From assembly GCA_944380925.1 (NCBI GenBank), contig CALWJD010000006.1, forward strand, positions 34,126 through 98,125: a stretch of 64,000 nucleotides of DNA. The letters run 5' to 3'. The stretch is from UMGS1491 sp944380925 (lineage in GTDB: Bacteria; Bacillota; Clostridia; Oscillospirales; Acutalibacteraceae). Below, in pieces: positions 58,355 through 64,000 of this stretch. How positions within the stretch are numbered: the first letter of the stretch is position 1; every line of letters begins with the position of its first letter. Position numbers and translations under genes: made by a program. A model generated the notes under the pieces. That model ran no database searches, was not told the DNA's origin, and was given only the letters and a program-made list of their open reading frames with translations.

Positions 58355-58783
58355 ATGAAAAACTTAACGATTAAGAACATAAAACAAACTGTGAATACAA
58401 ACGAAGATGTTTTAGAAATCTTGAAGTATAGCCATTTTAATCCAACAAAGGAAAAACTGTCAAAACTTGTACAAAAATATCATGAAGGTAAAGATATTCT
58501 CCCCTTTGCAAGCTTTGACGGAGATAAAATCTCCGGAATAATCGTGGTTCAAAAAATCGAAGGCGGAACTTACGAAATAATTGATATAGCGGTTGGAAGT
58601 AATTATCGTAATCAAGGTGTCGCTTCAAAATTGATTGACTATGTTATAGAAAATCTAGGTATTAAAACTCTTTTTGCCGAAACAGATAACGATGCAGTAG
58701 GATTTTATGAAAAATATGGCTTTAAAACTGAAATCATCAAAAATAGAGAATATACAAGATACAAATGCACTCTGAGTTTATAA
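58355..58783 (+). CDS. GNAT-family N-acetyltransferase
   Basis: A 142-residue acetyl-CoA-dependent acetyltransferase. The acetyl-CoA binding motif A reads YEIIDIAVGSNYRNQGVASKLIDYV near residue 75, with the Q-x-x-G-V-A variant of Q/R-x-x-G-x-G/A, and motif B includes LFAETDNDAVGFYEKYGF, the typical end of the fold. The acceptor is unknown. ATG 58355 is chosen because TGTGGAGGA lies just before it; the ATG at 58340 precedes that site. It shares a transcript with the CPBP genes and the NUDIX gene. Confidence 0.88.
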   Translation: MKNLTIKNIKQTVNTNEDVLEILKYSHFNPTKEKLSKLVQKYHEGKDILPFASFDGDKISGIIVVQKIEGGTYEIIDIAVGSNYRNQGVASKLIDYVIENLGIKTLFAETDNDAVGFYEKYGFKTEIIKNREYTRYKCTLSL

Positions 58784-58807
58784 ATTTAATCAAATGGAGA
58801 AAGAAAA

Positions 58808-59302
58808 ATGGAACTTTGGGATTTGTATACAGAAAACAGAGTAAAAACCGGTGAAACACACGTTAGAGGCAATCCATTACCTAAAGAAAAATATCATTTA
58901 GTTGTCAATGTTTGGATAAAAAACTCCGAAGGAAAGTACCTAATATCAAAGCGCTCCAAAACAAAACTCAAAAATCCTTTGATGTTTGAAACCGTAGCGG
59001 GAGCGGCTTTAAAAGGCGAAAATAGCTTACAAGCCGCAATAAGAGAAACCAAAGAAGAAGTGGGAATCGATTTAGAAACAAAGGAAGCAAAACCGGTTTA
59101 CTCAGACGTACGCAAAAATTTAAATAGTATATTGGATGTCTATCTTTTTGAGTATGACGGCACAGTAGATTTAAGAAACGCTACTAGCGATGAGGTGGAA
59201 AGCGTAAAATGGATGACAACAGATGAAATTTATGACTTATCTAAAAAAGGGCTGTTCGTCCATACGCTCGATTATTGTTTTGAAAAAGTGTTTAGCTTTT
59301 AA
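58808..59302 (+). CDS. NUDIX hydrolase
   Basis: A 164-residue member of the NUDIX superfamily, which cleaves nucleoside diphosphates linked to another group. The NUDIX box begins G-x5-E in GAALKGENSLQ near residue 68 and continues AAIRETKEEVGI, containing the REx2EE core. The N-terminal part (ELWDLYTENRVKTGETH and the following HxxVNVWI) matches the subgroup related to isopentenyl-diphosphate isomerase-like or YfcD-type NUDIX proteins. It probably cleans up a nucleotide; the substrate is unknown. It lies 24 bases after the GNAT gene. Confidence 0.9.
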   Translation: MELWDLYTENRVKTGETHVRGNPLPKEKYHLVVNVWIKNSEGKYLISKRSKTKLKNPLMFETVAGAALKGENSLQAAIRETKEEVGIDLETKEAKPVYSDVRKNLNSILDVYLFEYDGTVDLRNATSDEVESVKWMTTDEIYDLSKKGLFVHTLDYCFEKVFSF

Positions 59303-59314
59303 GGGAAATAGATT

Positions 59315-60001
59315 ATGAAAATATTTCTTGCAGTACCTGAGATGAAAAATGAAATACACGAACTAAAAAAGTTTTTAAGTGAGTTTAATGCAGATATTTA
59401 TATTTTTCCCGAAGGGTTTTTAAGGTATGAAAACCTTGATAAAGCGTTATCCACAACTGAAAATAAGTTTGTTATTACAGGATTTAAAAGCCAAGACAAA
59501 TACGAAAAAGCATTGATAATTGAAAACGGAAAAATCATTGGCGAATATAGTAAATGTATACTCACAAAAGGCGAGTACGCAAAAGGCAAAAAAGCCGGCG
59601 ATAAAATCCATACCATAAAAACAAAATATGGAATAATCGGCATTCCCATATGCTATGAAATTCATTTTCCCGAAGTTTCAAGAATTATGATGTATGATAA
59701 TCCGGTACTCCTTATAAATTTAATAGGAAAAGGTATGTATCATTCACAACAGCTTTATCAGTGGACAAGCATATGCAAAGCCAGAGCTGTTGAAAATGAA
59801 GTTTTTTTAGTTGGTTGTTCCCATTTTTGCGGGGAGATACCGCTTGCATTTGCTTATTCACCCGAAGGCAAAGTAATAACGGAATATGTCGGTCAATACG
59901 GCGGAGTGGTTATAGATATTGACTTAAAAGAAAGCCAAAACAAAAAGATCGGATACTTTTCCGATCGTAGGCCATTGCTTTTTAAAAATCTTGCAAAATG
60001 A
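59315..60001 (+). CDS. Carbon-nitrogen hydrolase (nitrilase superfamily)
   Basis: A 228-residue cytoplasmic amidase-like enzyme with the Glu-Lys-Cys triad: Glu in IFPEGFLRY near residue 34, Lys in YSKCILTKGE near residue 86 and Cys in IPICYEIHFPE near residue 118. It is shorter than most family members (about 260-300), because the N-terminal strand region is compact. The substrate could be an omega-amide or a carbamoyl compound; nothing local settles this. It closes the five-gene plus-strand set. The ribosome site AAGGGAAAT precedes ATG 59315. Confidence 0.88.
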   Translation: MKIFLAVPEMKNEIHELKKFLSEFNADIYIFPEGFLRYENLDKALSTTENKFVITGFKSQDKYEKALIIENGKIIGEYSKCILTKGEYAKGKKAGDKIHTIKTKYGIIGIPICYEIHFPEVSRIMMYDNPVLLINLIGKGMYHSQQLYQWTSICKARAVENEVFLVGCSHFCGEIPLAFAYSPEGKVITEYVGQYGGVVIDIDLKESQNKKIGYFSDRRPLLFKNLAK

Positions 60002-60077
60002 AATCGCTTAAAAAATCATAAGAAATTTGAGCAAAATCAAACGTCTATTATTGCAAATGAAATCTAATTTATTTACT

Positions 60078-60697
60078 TTATAAAGTTGTACTTGCTTTTA
60101 TAGCACCATTTGCGTGTATTCTTACGACATCATCGGGATCAGTTTCCGAAATTACTTTTAATTTTGAAATATAAGGTGCAACAAAATCCGGACGTAGTTT
60201 TCCTATAACACGAAATATTTCCGGTGATTCCCTTCTCACACGTATTCCATCGTCATCTAATAGACTAACAAAAATCTCCATTGAACTGCCAAATATATCA
60301 GGAGTATTTGTTGCAATATTTTCACACGCCCAGATAAAATTCATTCTTACATCCGGGTATAAATCTTTAGCCTTACTTAAAATCATAGGAATGTAAGGTT
60401 TTATAAGTTCAAAATTTCCTCGCCCAATTCTGCCGAGCGTACCGACTGCACGCTCTCGTATTTTCGGATCATGATTTTTAAGTTCTTCTGCTATTTACTT
60501 ATGTAAGGTTTAACTCTTTGAGAATTTCTTAGCCCTAATTCGCCTAACATCCATAAAACTTTAGCTCTTACTTTACTTGAAGAATAATCTATATATTCTG
60601 CCACTTTTGAAATTATAGCATCTGAATTATCCTTAGATTTTGCCAAGCAAATTAATTTTTGATACACTTCTTTTTCATCCAATCTATTTTTACGCAC
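60078..60697 (-). pseudogene. HEAT-repeat protein gene broken by a frameshift
   Basis: On the minus strand AGGAGGAG and GTG 60697 begin MRKNRLDEKEVYQKLICLA, followed by helical repeats (VRAKVLWMLGELGLR, VRMNFIWACENIATN, VRRESPEIFRVIG) typical of HEAT/DNA-alkylation-repeat proteins. The first frame stops after KPYISK at 60491. The repeat continues at once in another frame as IAEELKNHDPKIRERAVG. Adding one A to the AAA run there would restore a single frame of about 206 residues. It may be a pseudogene, a slippage site or a sequencing error. The end (HANGAIKAST) looks complete. Confidence 0.8.
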
Positions 60698-60809
60698 TAT
60701 TAAACTCCTCCTATATATCAAGAATTTTTATACTTAAGATCAGGCTTAGAGATATTTTATAAAAGAGTATTTTGTAAGTTTCTGATTATTTTTATTTTTT
60801 CTCATAAAC

Positions 60810-61165
60810 TCAAGCTCCAAGCCCCGCATTTTTTATAAAGTTTTTCCGGTTCCCTGTTTCAAGTTTTACCCCGAACGCAAGCCATCTACCATCTATATCT
60901 TCCAAAACCAATTCTTTGTTATTATAGTCGGTTACAGAAAGCCTTTTTACAACTTTAAGCCCTTTGCTATTAAATTCTTTCTGTAATTTCTCTTGATTAT
61001 TTACAATTATATAAACGTCATATCCGTAGCCGTATAATTCATGATTTGGGATAATCTTTTTGCCTTGTGAATACGTAAGGATTATTTCAATATCGTCTTT
61101 ATATAAGCATATATGAGGTTCTTTAGAATTTAGATATTCAACTGCATTAAATCCTAAGTCTGATT
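60810..61165 (-). pseudogene. VOC/glyoxalase-family remnant without its N-terminus
   Basis: A minus-strand open frame ends at the stop 60812-60810. It reads SDLGFNAVEYLNSKEPHICL, GYGYDVYIIVNNQEKLQKEF and KELVLEDIDGRWLAFGVKLE, the last being the usual end of a VOC metalloenzyme (vicinal oxygen chelate fold: glyoxalase, bleomycin resistance, fosfomycin thioltransferase). There is no Met or ribosome site; upstream the frame loses resemblance and reaches a stop near 61213. The 5' end has been lost, perhaps by the rearrangement that left the plus-strand fragment at 61151. Confidence 0.6.
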
Positions 61166-61378
61166 GGCAGGCTTGATGATTTGATGGTAGAAATGTCTGG
61201 GATAGGATTTAAACAAATTGCAAAAACAAGAGAATATAATAAAGAGGTTTTGAAGGATCCCAAAAAATCGGAAGAGCATAAAAAGGAGCTTAAAACGATA
61301 TCTAAAACATATGACAAAGAGTTTGGAAAAGGAGCTTTTGAATTTAGACACAAAGCTATTGAATTTTACTGTAAGTAG
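61151..61378 (+). pseudogene. Orphan 3' gene fragment, unknown family
   Basis: The plus frame is open from 61151 and reads LIGRLDDLMVEMSGIGFKQI, then KDPKKSEEHKKELKTISK and ends EFRHKAIEFYCK, followed directly by a terminator at 61384. Composition and the terminator indicate the real end of a gene. No ribosome site lies before the possible starts (TTG 61181), and the frame collides with the VOC remnant on the other strand. I do not recognise the family. Confidence 0.45.
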
Positions 61379-61383
61379 AAATC

Positions 61384-61418
61384 GCCGCCGAATCTGCGTG
61401 TTCGGTGGCTTTTATTTT
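61384..61418 (+). terminator. Rho-independent terminator after the orphan fragment
   Basis: GCCGCCGAA (61384-61392) pairs with TTCGGTGGC (61401-61409) with one G-T pair, followed by TTTTATTTT. Confidence 0.85.
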
Positions 61419-61422
61419 GCTT

Positions 61423-61554
61423 TTTGTATGTTTTTATTTAGCTACGCTTCAAGATATTTTAAATCACAGCTCCGAAAAAATGACGTTAAAGTATTGCGGC
61501 ATCGAGAAAGAAAAGAAAGAAACCATGCTAAAAATTTTGGCAGAATTATGGTAA
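61423..61554 (+). pseudogene. Tyrosine recombinase (phage integrase) C-terminal remnant
   Basis: The frame ending at the TAA 61552-61554 reads LATLQDILNHSSEKMTLKYC followed by GIEKEKKETMLKILAELW. This matches the C-terminal end of phage-type integrases: the L-x-x-L-NHSS block with its active-site His, followed by T-L-x-Y with the catalytic Tyr. Nothing upstream of about 61423 continues the domain, and a terminator sits there, so only about 40 residues remain. It marks a lost or decayed integrative element. Confidence 0.62.
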
Positions 61555-61587
61555 AATTGAATAGTAGGATAGATAAAGGAGCGGAAA

Positions 61588-62082
61588 ATGAAAATAGCAT
61601 TTTTGGATAGAGACGGAACCATAATAAAAGACTACCCCGACAGAGAATGGGCAAATATAAAGACTCCCGAATTTTTAGAGGGTTCCATAGATGCCTTGCG
61701 ATATATAAAAAAGCAAGGTTTCGAAATAATCATAATAACGAATCAGTATTTAATCGGAAAAAAAATAATTACGTTGGAAGATTATCAAAATTTTAGCAGT
61801 TTGTTTCTGAAAGCATTGGAGCAGAATAATGCTCAAGTACTTGATGTTTTTTACTGTCCCCACGCAAGAAGTGAAAACTGTGATTGTATAAAACCAAATC
61901 CAGGTCTTGTAAATCAGGCTTTAAATAAATATCCAAATATAGATTTAAGTAAATCTTTCTATGTCGGAGATTCTTTATGTGATAAAGAGCTTGCCGAAAG
62001 CTTTAATCTCACATTTTACGGAATAAACATACCCTGCAAAAACAAAATAAGCGCTTTGAACCAAGTAAAAATGTTTTTGTAA
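61588..62082 (+). CDS. HAD-superfamily phosphatase, GmhB/HisB-N type
   Basis: A 164-residue HAD enzyme of subclass IIIA. The nucleophile motif is FLDRDGTII near residue 5, motif II TNQ near residue 51 and motif IV GDSLCDKELA near residue 130. The zinc loop is CPHARSENCDC near residue 90, characteristic of D-glycero-D-manno-heptose-1,7-bisphosphate phosphatase and histidinol phosphatase. The lysine lies in CIKPNPGL. In a Gram-positive it may serve S-layer or capsule heptose synthesis, or another sugar phosphate. AAAGGAG precedes ATG 61588. No heptose or histidine genes are near. Confidence 0.86.
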   Translation: MKIAFLDRDGTIIKDYPDREWANIKTPEFLEGSIDALRYIKKQGFEIIIITNQYLIGKKIITLEDYQNFSSLFLKALEQNNAQVLDVFYCPHARSENCDCIKPNPGLVNQALNKYPNIDLSKSFYVGDSLCDKELAESFNLTFYGINIPCKNKISALNQVKMFL

Positions 62083-62099
62083 ATTTAGAGGTGAAAATC

Positions 62100-62867
62100 G
62101 TGAAAAAATCAATATGTTTGCTCATCTGCTTGTTTTTTGGATTAATTATGCTTTGCGGATGCAAAAAAGATAATACCCCCGAGCAAAGCTACTCAAAATA
62201 TTTTGAAAATAATAGTGGCTGTGCAGTTTTCTTTAAAGATAACGAGTATTACACATATAATTATGAAATAGCAAATATTCAAAAATCACCATGTTCTACG
62301 TTTAAAATAGTGCTGACTCTTGCCGGACTCAAGTATGGTGCGCTGCAAGATGAGAACACAGTCATCAAATGGGACGGCGAAAAAAGATATTTTGATGAGT
62401 GGAATAAGGATTTAAGTTTAAAAGAAGCTTTTAATTTATCGGCCGTCTGGTATTTTGAAAAAGTAGCAAATGAAATCGGAAAAGAAAAATTAGCAGAGTT
62501 TGTAAATAAAATTTCTTATGGCAATAAAGATGCATCAGCAGAAATTCCTTGTTGGCTTGATTCATCACTAAAAATCTCGCCTAAAGAGCAAGTGAACTTT
62601 TTGAAAAACTTGTTTGAATACAGACTTGACGTTGATAATCACCACATAGAAACGTTGAAACAAATTATGCGAAAAGATAGCATAAACGGTGGCATATTGT
62701 ACGGCAAAACCGGAACAAGCGGAGAGGGTAACAACGGTTGGTTTGTTGGATTCTATGAAAAGAATAACGAAAAAACATATCTTGCAATTAACTTATCTGC
62801 AGGAGAAAATGTTTCAGGTAAACAGACCGAAAAGATTGCTAAAGGCATAATAGCTGATTGCTTTTAA
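62100..62867 (+). CDS. Class D beta-lactamase family lipoprotein (OXA/CDD type)
   Basis: A 255-residue secreted lipoprotein: basic start, hydrophobic core and lipobox LCGC near residue 19. The class D motifs are in order: STFK (nucleophile Ser, carboxylated Lys) in SPCSTFKIVL near residue 63, SxV as SAVWYF near residue 113, the KTG motif in LYGKTGTSGEG near residue 205 and NGWFVGF after it. The set is complete, so penicillin hydrolysis is plausible; similar enzymes are known from Clostridioides difficile. A role as a penicillin sensor is the alternative, but no transducer gene is adjacent. GTG 62100 follows AGAGGTG; GTG 62091 overlaps it. Confidence 0.86.
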   Translation: MKKSICLLICLFFGLIMLCGCKKDNTPEQSYSKYFENNSGCAVFFKDNEYYTYNYEIANIQKSPCSTFKIVLTLAGLKYGALQDENTVIKWDGEKRYFDEWNKDLSLKEAFNLSAVWYFEKVANEIGKEKLAEFVNKISYGNKDASAEIPCWLDSSLKISPKEQVNFLKNLFEYRLDVDNHHIETLKQIMRKDSINGGILYGKTGTSGEGNNGWFVGFYEKNNEKTYLAINLSAGENVSGKQTEKIAKGIIADCF

Positions 62868-62910
62868 AATTCTTCGTATAACAACTTATAAATTCAAGGG
62901 TGATATATTG

Positions 62911-63000
62911 ATGAGTATTTATAACTATTTAATTGAAGGAAATAAAAAATATGATTCAAATAAAGAGTGTTATGCGTTCCTGCGAATTTCTGAATTTTGA
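62911..63000 (+). CDS. Very short open frame, possible truncated gene
   Basis: A 29-codon frame starts at ATG 62911 with a good AAGGGTGAT ribosome site and reads MSIYNYLIEGNKKYDSNKEC, ending FLRISEF. The composition looks coding. It stops just before the tRNA-Leu remnant region, so it may be the 5' stub of a gene cut by insertion or deletion, or a genuine small protein. No family recognised. Confidence 0.35.
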   Translation: MSIYNYLIEGNKKYDSNKECYAFLRISEF

Positions 63001-63012
63001 GTACGCAAACAA

Positions 63013-63049
63013 GCTTTTTGCGTATCGATTTTTTCGATACACAAAAAGC
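63013..63049 (-). terminator. Hairpin downstream of the tRNA-Leu remnant
   Basis: GCTTTTTGCGTATCGA and TCGATACACAAAAAGC form a 16-base stem with one mismatch and a T5 loop. On the minus strand it follows the tRNA 3' end by about 20 bases, as the original terminator of that tRNA would. Confidence 0.6.
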
Positions 63050-63068
63050 CTATTCTTCAGTACCTTGA

Positions 63069-63122
63069 TGGTACCGGTGGCCGGACTCGAACCGGCACGG
63101 TGTCGCCACCGAGGGATTTTAA
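63069..63122 (-). other. 3' part of tRNA-Leu(TAA): probable attachment site
   Basis: On the minus strand the sequence runs from the anticodon loop (TTAAAATCCC) through the variable arm, the T arm (GTTCGAGTC) and an acceptor 3' strand CACCGGT to an encoded CCA (63071-63069). It matches the 3' part of a tRNA-Leu(TAA). The 5' side departs from a tRNA exactly at the anticodon loop: no anticodon-stem partner, D arm or acceptor 5' strand precedes it. Tyrosine-recombinase elements often recombine there and leave such displaced 3' ends. The chromosomal flank should be to the left and the element to the right, where an excisionase-like gene lies. Confidence 0.8.
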
Positions 63123-63284
63123 GTCCGAAGTTACACAAAGAACACAATGGTACACGATGGCATACGAAAGAATTTTATGCCCCTTGAAAATGGCGTAAAA
63201 TCGGCATTTTAGACGTTAAAATCTTTCTAATCCCGATGAAAATTAAAAAATTAATTTTTCAAAATTTGAAAAAATTTTTGCACG

Positions 63285-63318
63285 TTGGAGGGATATTGGA
63301 GGGATATTTGGAAGGATA
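63285..63318 (+). repeat. Three tandem 11-12-base repeats
   Basis: TTGGAGGGATA, TTGGAGGGATAT and TTGGAAGGATA follow one another at roughly one helical turn per unit. They lie between the tRNA-Leu remnant and the excisionase-like gene, where integrase or excisionase arm sites would be expected. Confidence 0.7.
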
Positions 63319-63392
63319 TAAAATTTTTTCATATTTCATTTTGGTAGCTATCAAAATTTATTTGTCGGACAAAATCATGAAAGATGGCTATT

Positions 63393-63635
63393 ATGAAAAA
63401 CAGAACGTATTATCAAAATCTTTTTAAAGATTACAAGGACGTAGTCTCCTCAAAACAAGCCGCAGAAATGCTTGGTGGTATCGACACAAAAAGCATAAGA
63501 AAACTGCTAAAGAAAAATATTCTCAAGAGTTTTGTTATTGACGGGATTTATTATATTCCTAAAGTTTGGCTTATAGACTACGTACTTAGCGAAAGTTATC
63601 AAGAATACAAAAAGATTTTAAAACACACAATTTAA
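63393..63635 (+). CDS. Excisionase-like helix-turn-helix protein
   Basis: An 80-residue basic protein with a winged-helix motif of the MerR/excisionase kind: VVSSKQAAEMLGGIDTKSIRKLLKK followed by the wing IYYIPKVWLIDYVL. Such proteins direct integrase to excise integrated elements or regulate them. It could instead be a transcriptional regulator of the same fold. ATG 63393 and ATG 63384 are both possible; ribosome sites are weak. It is the first gene inside the presumed element, about 260 bases from the tRNA-Leu remnant. No integrase gene is visible before the window ends. Confidence 0.68.
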   Translation: MKNRTYYQNLFKDYKDVVSSKQAAEMLGGIDTKSIRKLLKKNILKSFVIDGIYYIPKVWLIDYVLSESYQEYKKILKHTI

Positions 63636-63702
63636 AATAATTTTATTATTGGCTCGGTTTCTATATATACCGAGTCTTGTTTTATGTTAAGGAGAATTAG
63701 TT

Positions 63703-63882
63703 ATGGAATTAGTTTTGTTGGTAGTCAGCTTTTGCTGTATGATTTGGGGTATTTATAATTATTCGGAAGTTCAAAAGCTTGAGTTTAAATCTGAAAGAAC
63801 ATTTATGGAAATGGCAAAAGAAATTGATATTTTGAAAAGTGAACTAAGGAGAGTAAAAAACAATGAATCATCCGTTAAATGA
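63703..63882 (+). CDS. Small membrane-anchored coiled-coil protein of the element
   Basis: A 59-residue product starting at ATG 63703 after AAGGAGA. A hydrophobic N-terminal helix (ELVLLVVSFCCMIWGIYNY) is followed by a charged helix (FMEMAKEIDILKSELRRVK). Small proteins like this are frequent in phages and conjugative elements. It overlaps the start of the next gene by 20 bases, suggesting one element operon. No family recognised. Confidence 0.6.
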   Translation: MELVLLVVSFCCMIWGIYNYSEVQKLEFKSERTFMEMAKEIDILKSELRRVKNNESSVK

Positions 63883-64000
63883 TAAACCCTACCTTTCCCC
63901 ACCGGAAAATAAGCAAACCCCCTTATATAAATGTGATATTTGCGATGAAGAAATTTTTGAAGGTGATAATTGTTACAAAATAGATGATATAGTTTACTGC
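63863..64000 (+). CDS. Cysteine-rich protein, N-terminal part (runs off the window)
   Basis: An open frame starts at ATG 63863 with AAGGAGAG upstream and continues past the right edge. The visible 46 residues contain CDICDEEIFEGDNCYKI and end IVYC, a CxxC-x9-C-x7-C arrangement suggesting a zinc-binding module. It overlaps the preceding small gene. The C-terminal part and function are unknown. Confidence 0.55.
   Translation, partial: MNHPLNDKPYLSPPENKQTPLYKCDICDEEIFEGDNCYKIDDIVYC

Noticed and set aside
61311..61610. A 99-codon plus-strand frame overlapping the integrase remnant and GmhB start
   Set aside because: It has no ribosome site, covers a terminator and a real gene end, and the +1 frame reads a recognisable integrase C-terminus instead.
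62956..63187. Open frames on both strands across the tRNA-Leu remnant
   Set aside because: They read straight through tRNA structural sequence; the peptides are translations of the T and variable arms.
1..64000. CRISPR arrays or complete insertion sequences
   Set aside because: No regularly spaced direct repeats of 25-40 bases and no transposase-type proteins were seen; the only tandem repeats are the short units at 63285.

Overview
The window is AT-rich DNA from a spore-forming, low-GC Gram-positive bacterium, most likely a member of the Clostridia (Eubacteriales). The evidence is sporulation genes (yabP, yabQ, a Spo0A-like regulator), a PrkC kinase with PASTA repeats, the LL-diaminopimelate aminotransferase route to meso-DAP, two MurA paralogs, strong AAGGAGG-type ribosome sites, and gene orders typical of clostridia (rlmN-prpC-prkC, cmk-plsC-ispH, yabP-yabQ-divIC-yabR). 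The species cannot be named from the sequence.

Layout. 0-5.5 kb: rlmN (cut by the window edge), prpC, prkC, murA and walJ. 5.5-8.7 kb, minus strand: two flippase-like membrane proteins flanking a family 2 glycosyltransferase. 8.9-14 kb: second murA, divIB/ftsQ, a YnbB-like PLP enzyme and the yabP-yabQ-divIC-yabR block. 14.2-27.8 kb: dapF, pyrG, dapL, recA, recX, pgsA, cysS, the potABCD polyamine importer, cmk, plsC and ispH, nearly all on the plus strand. 27.9-33.4 kb: small and envelope genes, including a peptide with a double-glycine leader, an M24 peptidase, a ThiT-like transporter, an amidase, an unrecognised exported protein and two DUF975 proteins. 33.5-38.3 kb: uvrA and uvrB. 38.5-46.2 kb: a lipoprotein with a NatAB-type exporter, a TcdA-like E1 enzyme, recJ and rel. 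46.3-48.5 kb: a zinc-ribbon protein and two paralogous tail-anchored coiled-coil proteins around tRNA-Arg(CCT). 48.5-54.4 kb, mostly minus strand: a RibU-like transporter, a CYTH protein, pfkA, ackA, an HD protein, a SpoIIQ-like M23 protein (plus strand) and a diverged Spo0A paralog.

From 54.5 kb the content becomes accessory: a serine beta-lactamase-fold protein, two CPBP membrane proteases, GNAT, NUDIX and nitrilase-family genes. A decayed patch follows at 60-61.6 kb (frameshifted HEAT-repeat gene, VOC remnant, orphan gene end, tyrosine recombinase C-terminus), then a GmhB-like phosphatase and a class D beta-lactamase lipoprotein. At 63.07-63.12 kb lies the 3' part of a tRNA-Leu(TAA), broken in the anticodon loop, followed by tandem repeats and an excisionase-like gene. 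I read this as one end of an integrated element continuing past the right edge.

The observations I consider most novel are: (1) an exported protein (30.7-31.7 kb) whose C-terminal part resembles, by eye, an Arf/Ras-type G domain that has lost its P-loop; (2) the paralogous tail-anchored coiled-coil pair beside the zinc-ribbon protein; (3) several genes whose ribosome sites point to non-standard start codons (ATA, ATT, TTA or CTG); (4) the orphan double-glycine-leader peptide; (5) the Spo0A paralog divergent from a previously uncalled 54-codon gene; and (6) the tRNA-Leu integration boundary. All functions are assigned by reading motifs; no database search was possible.
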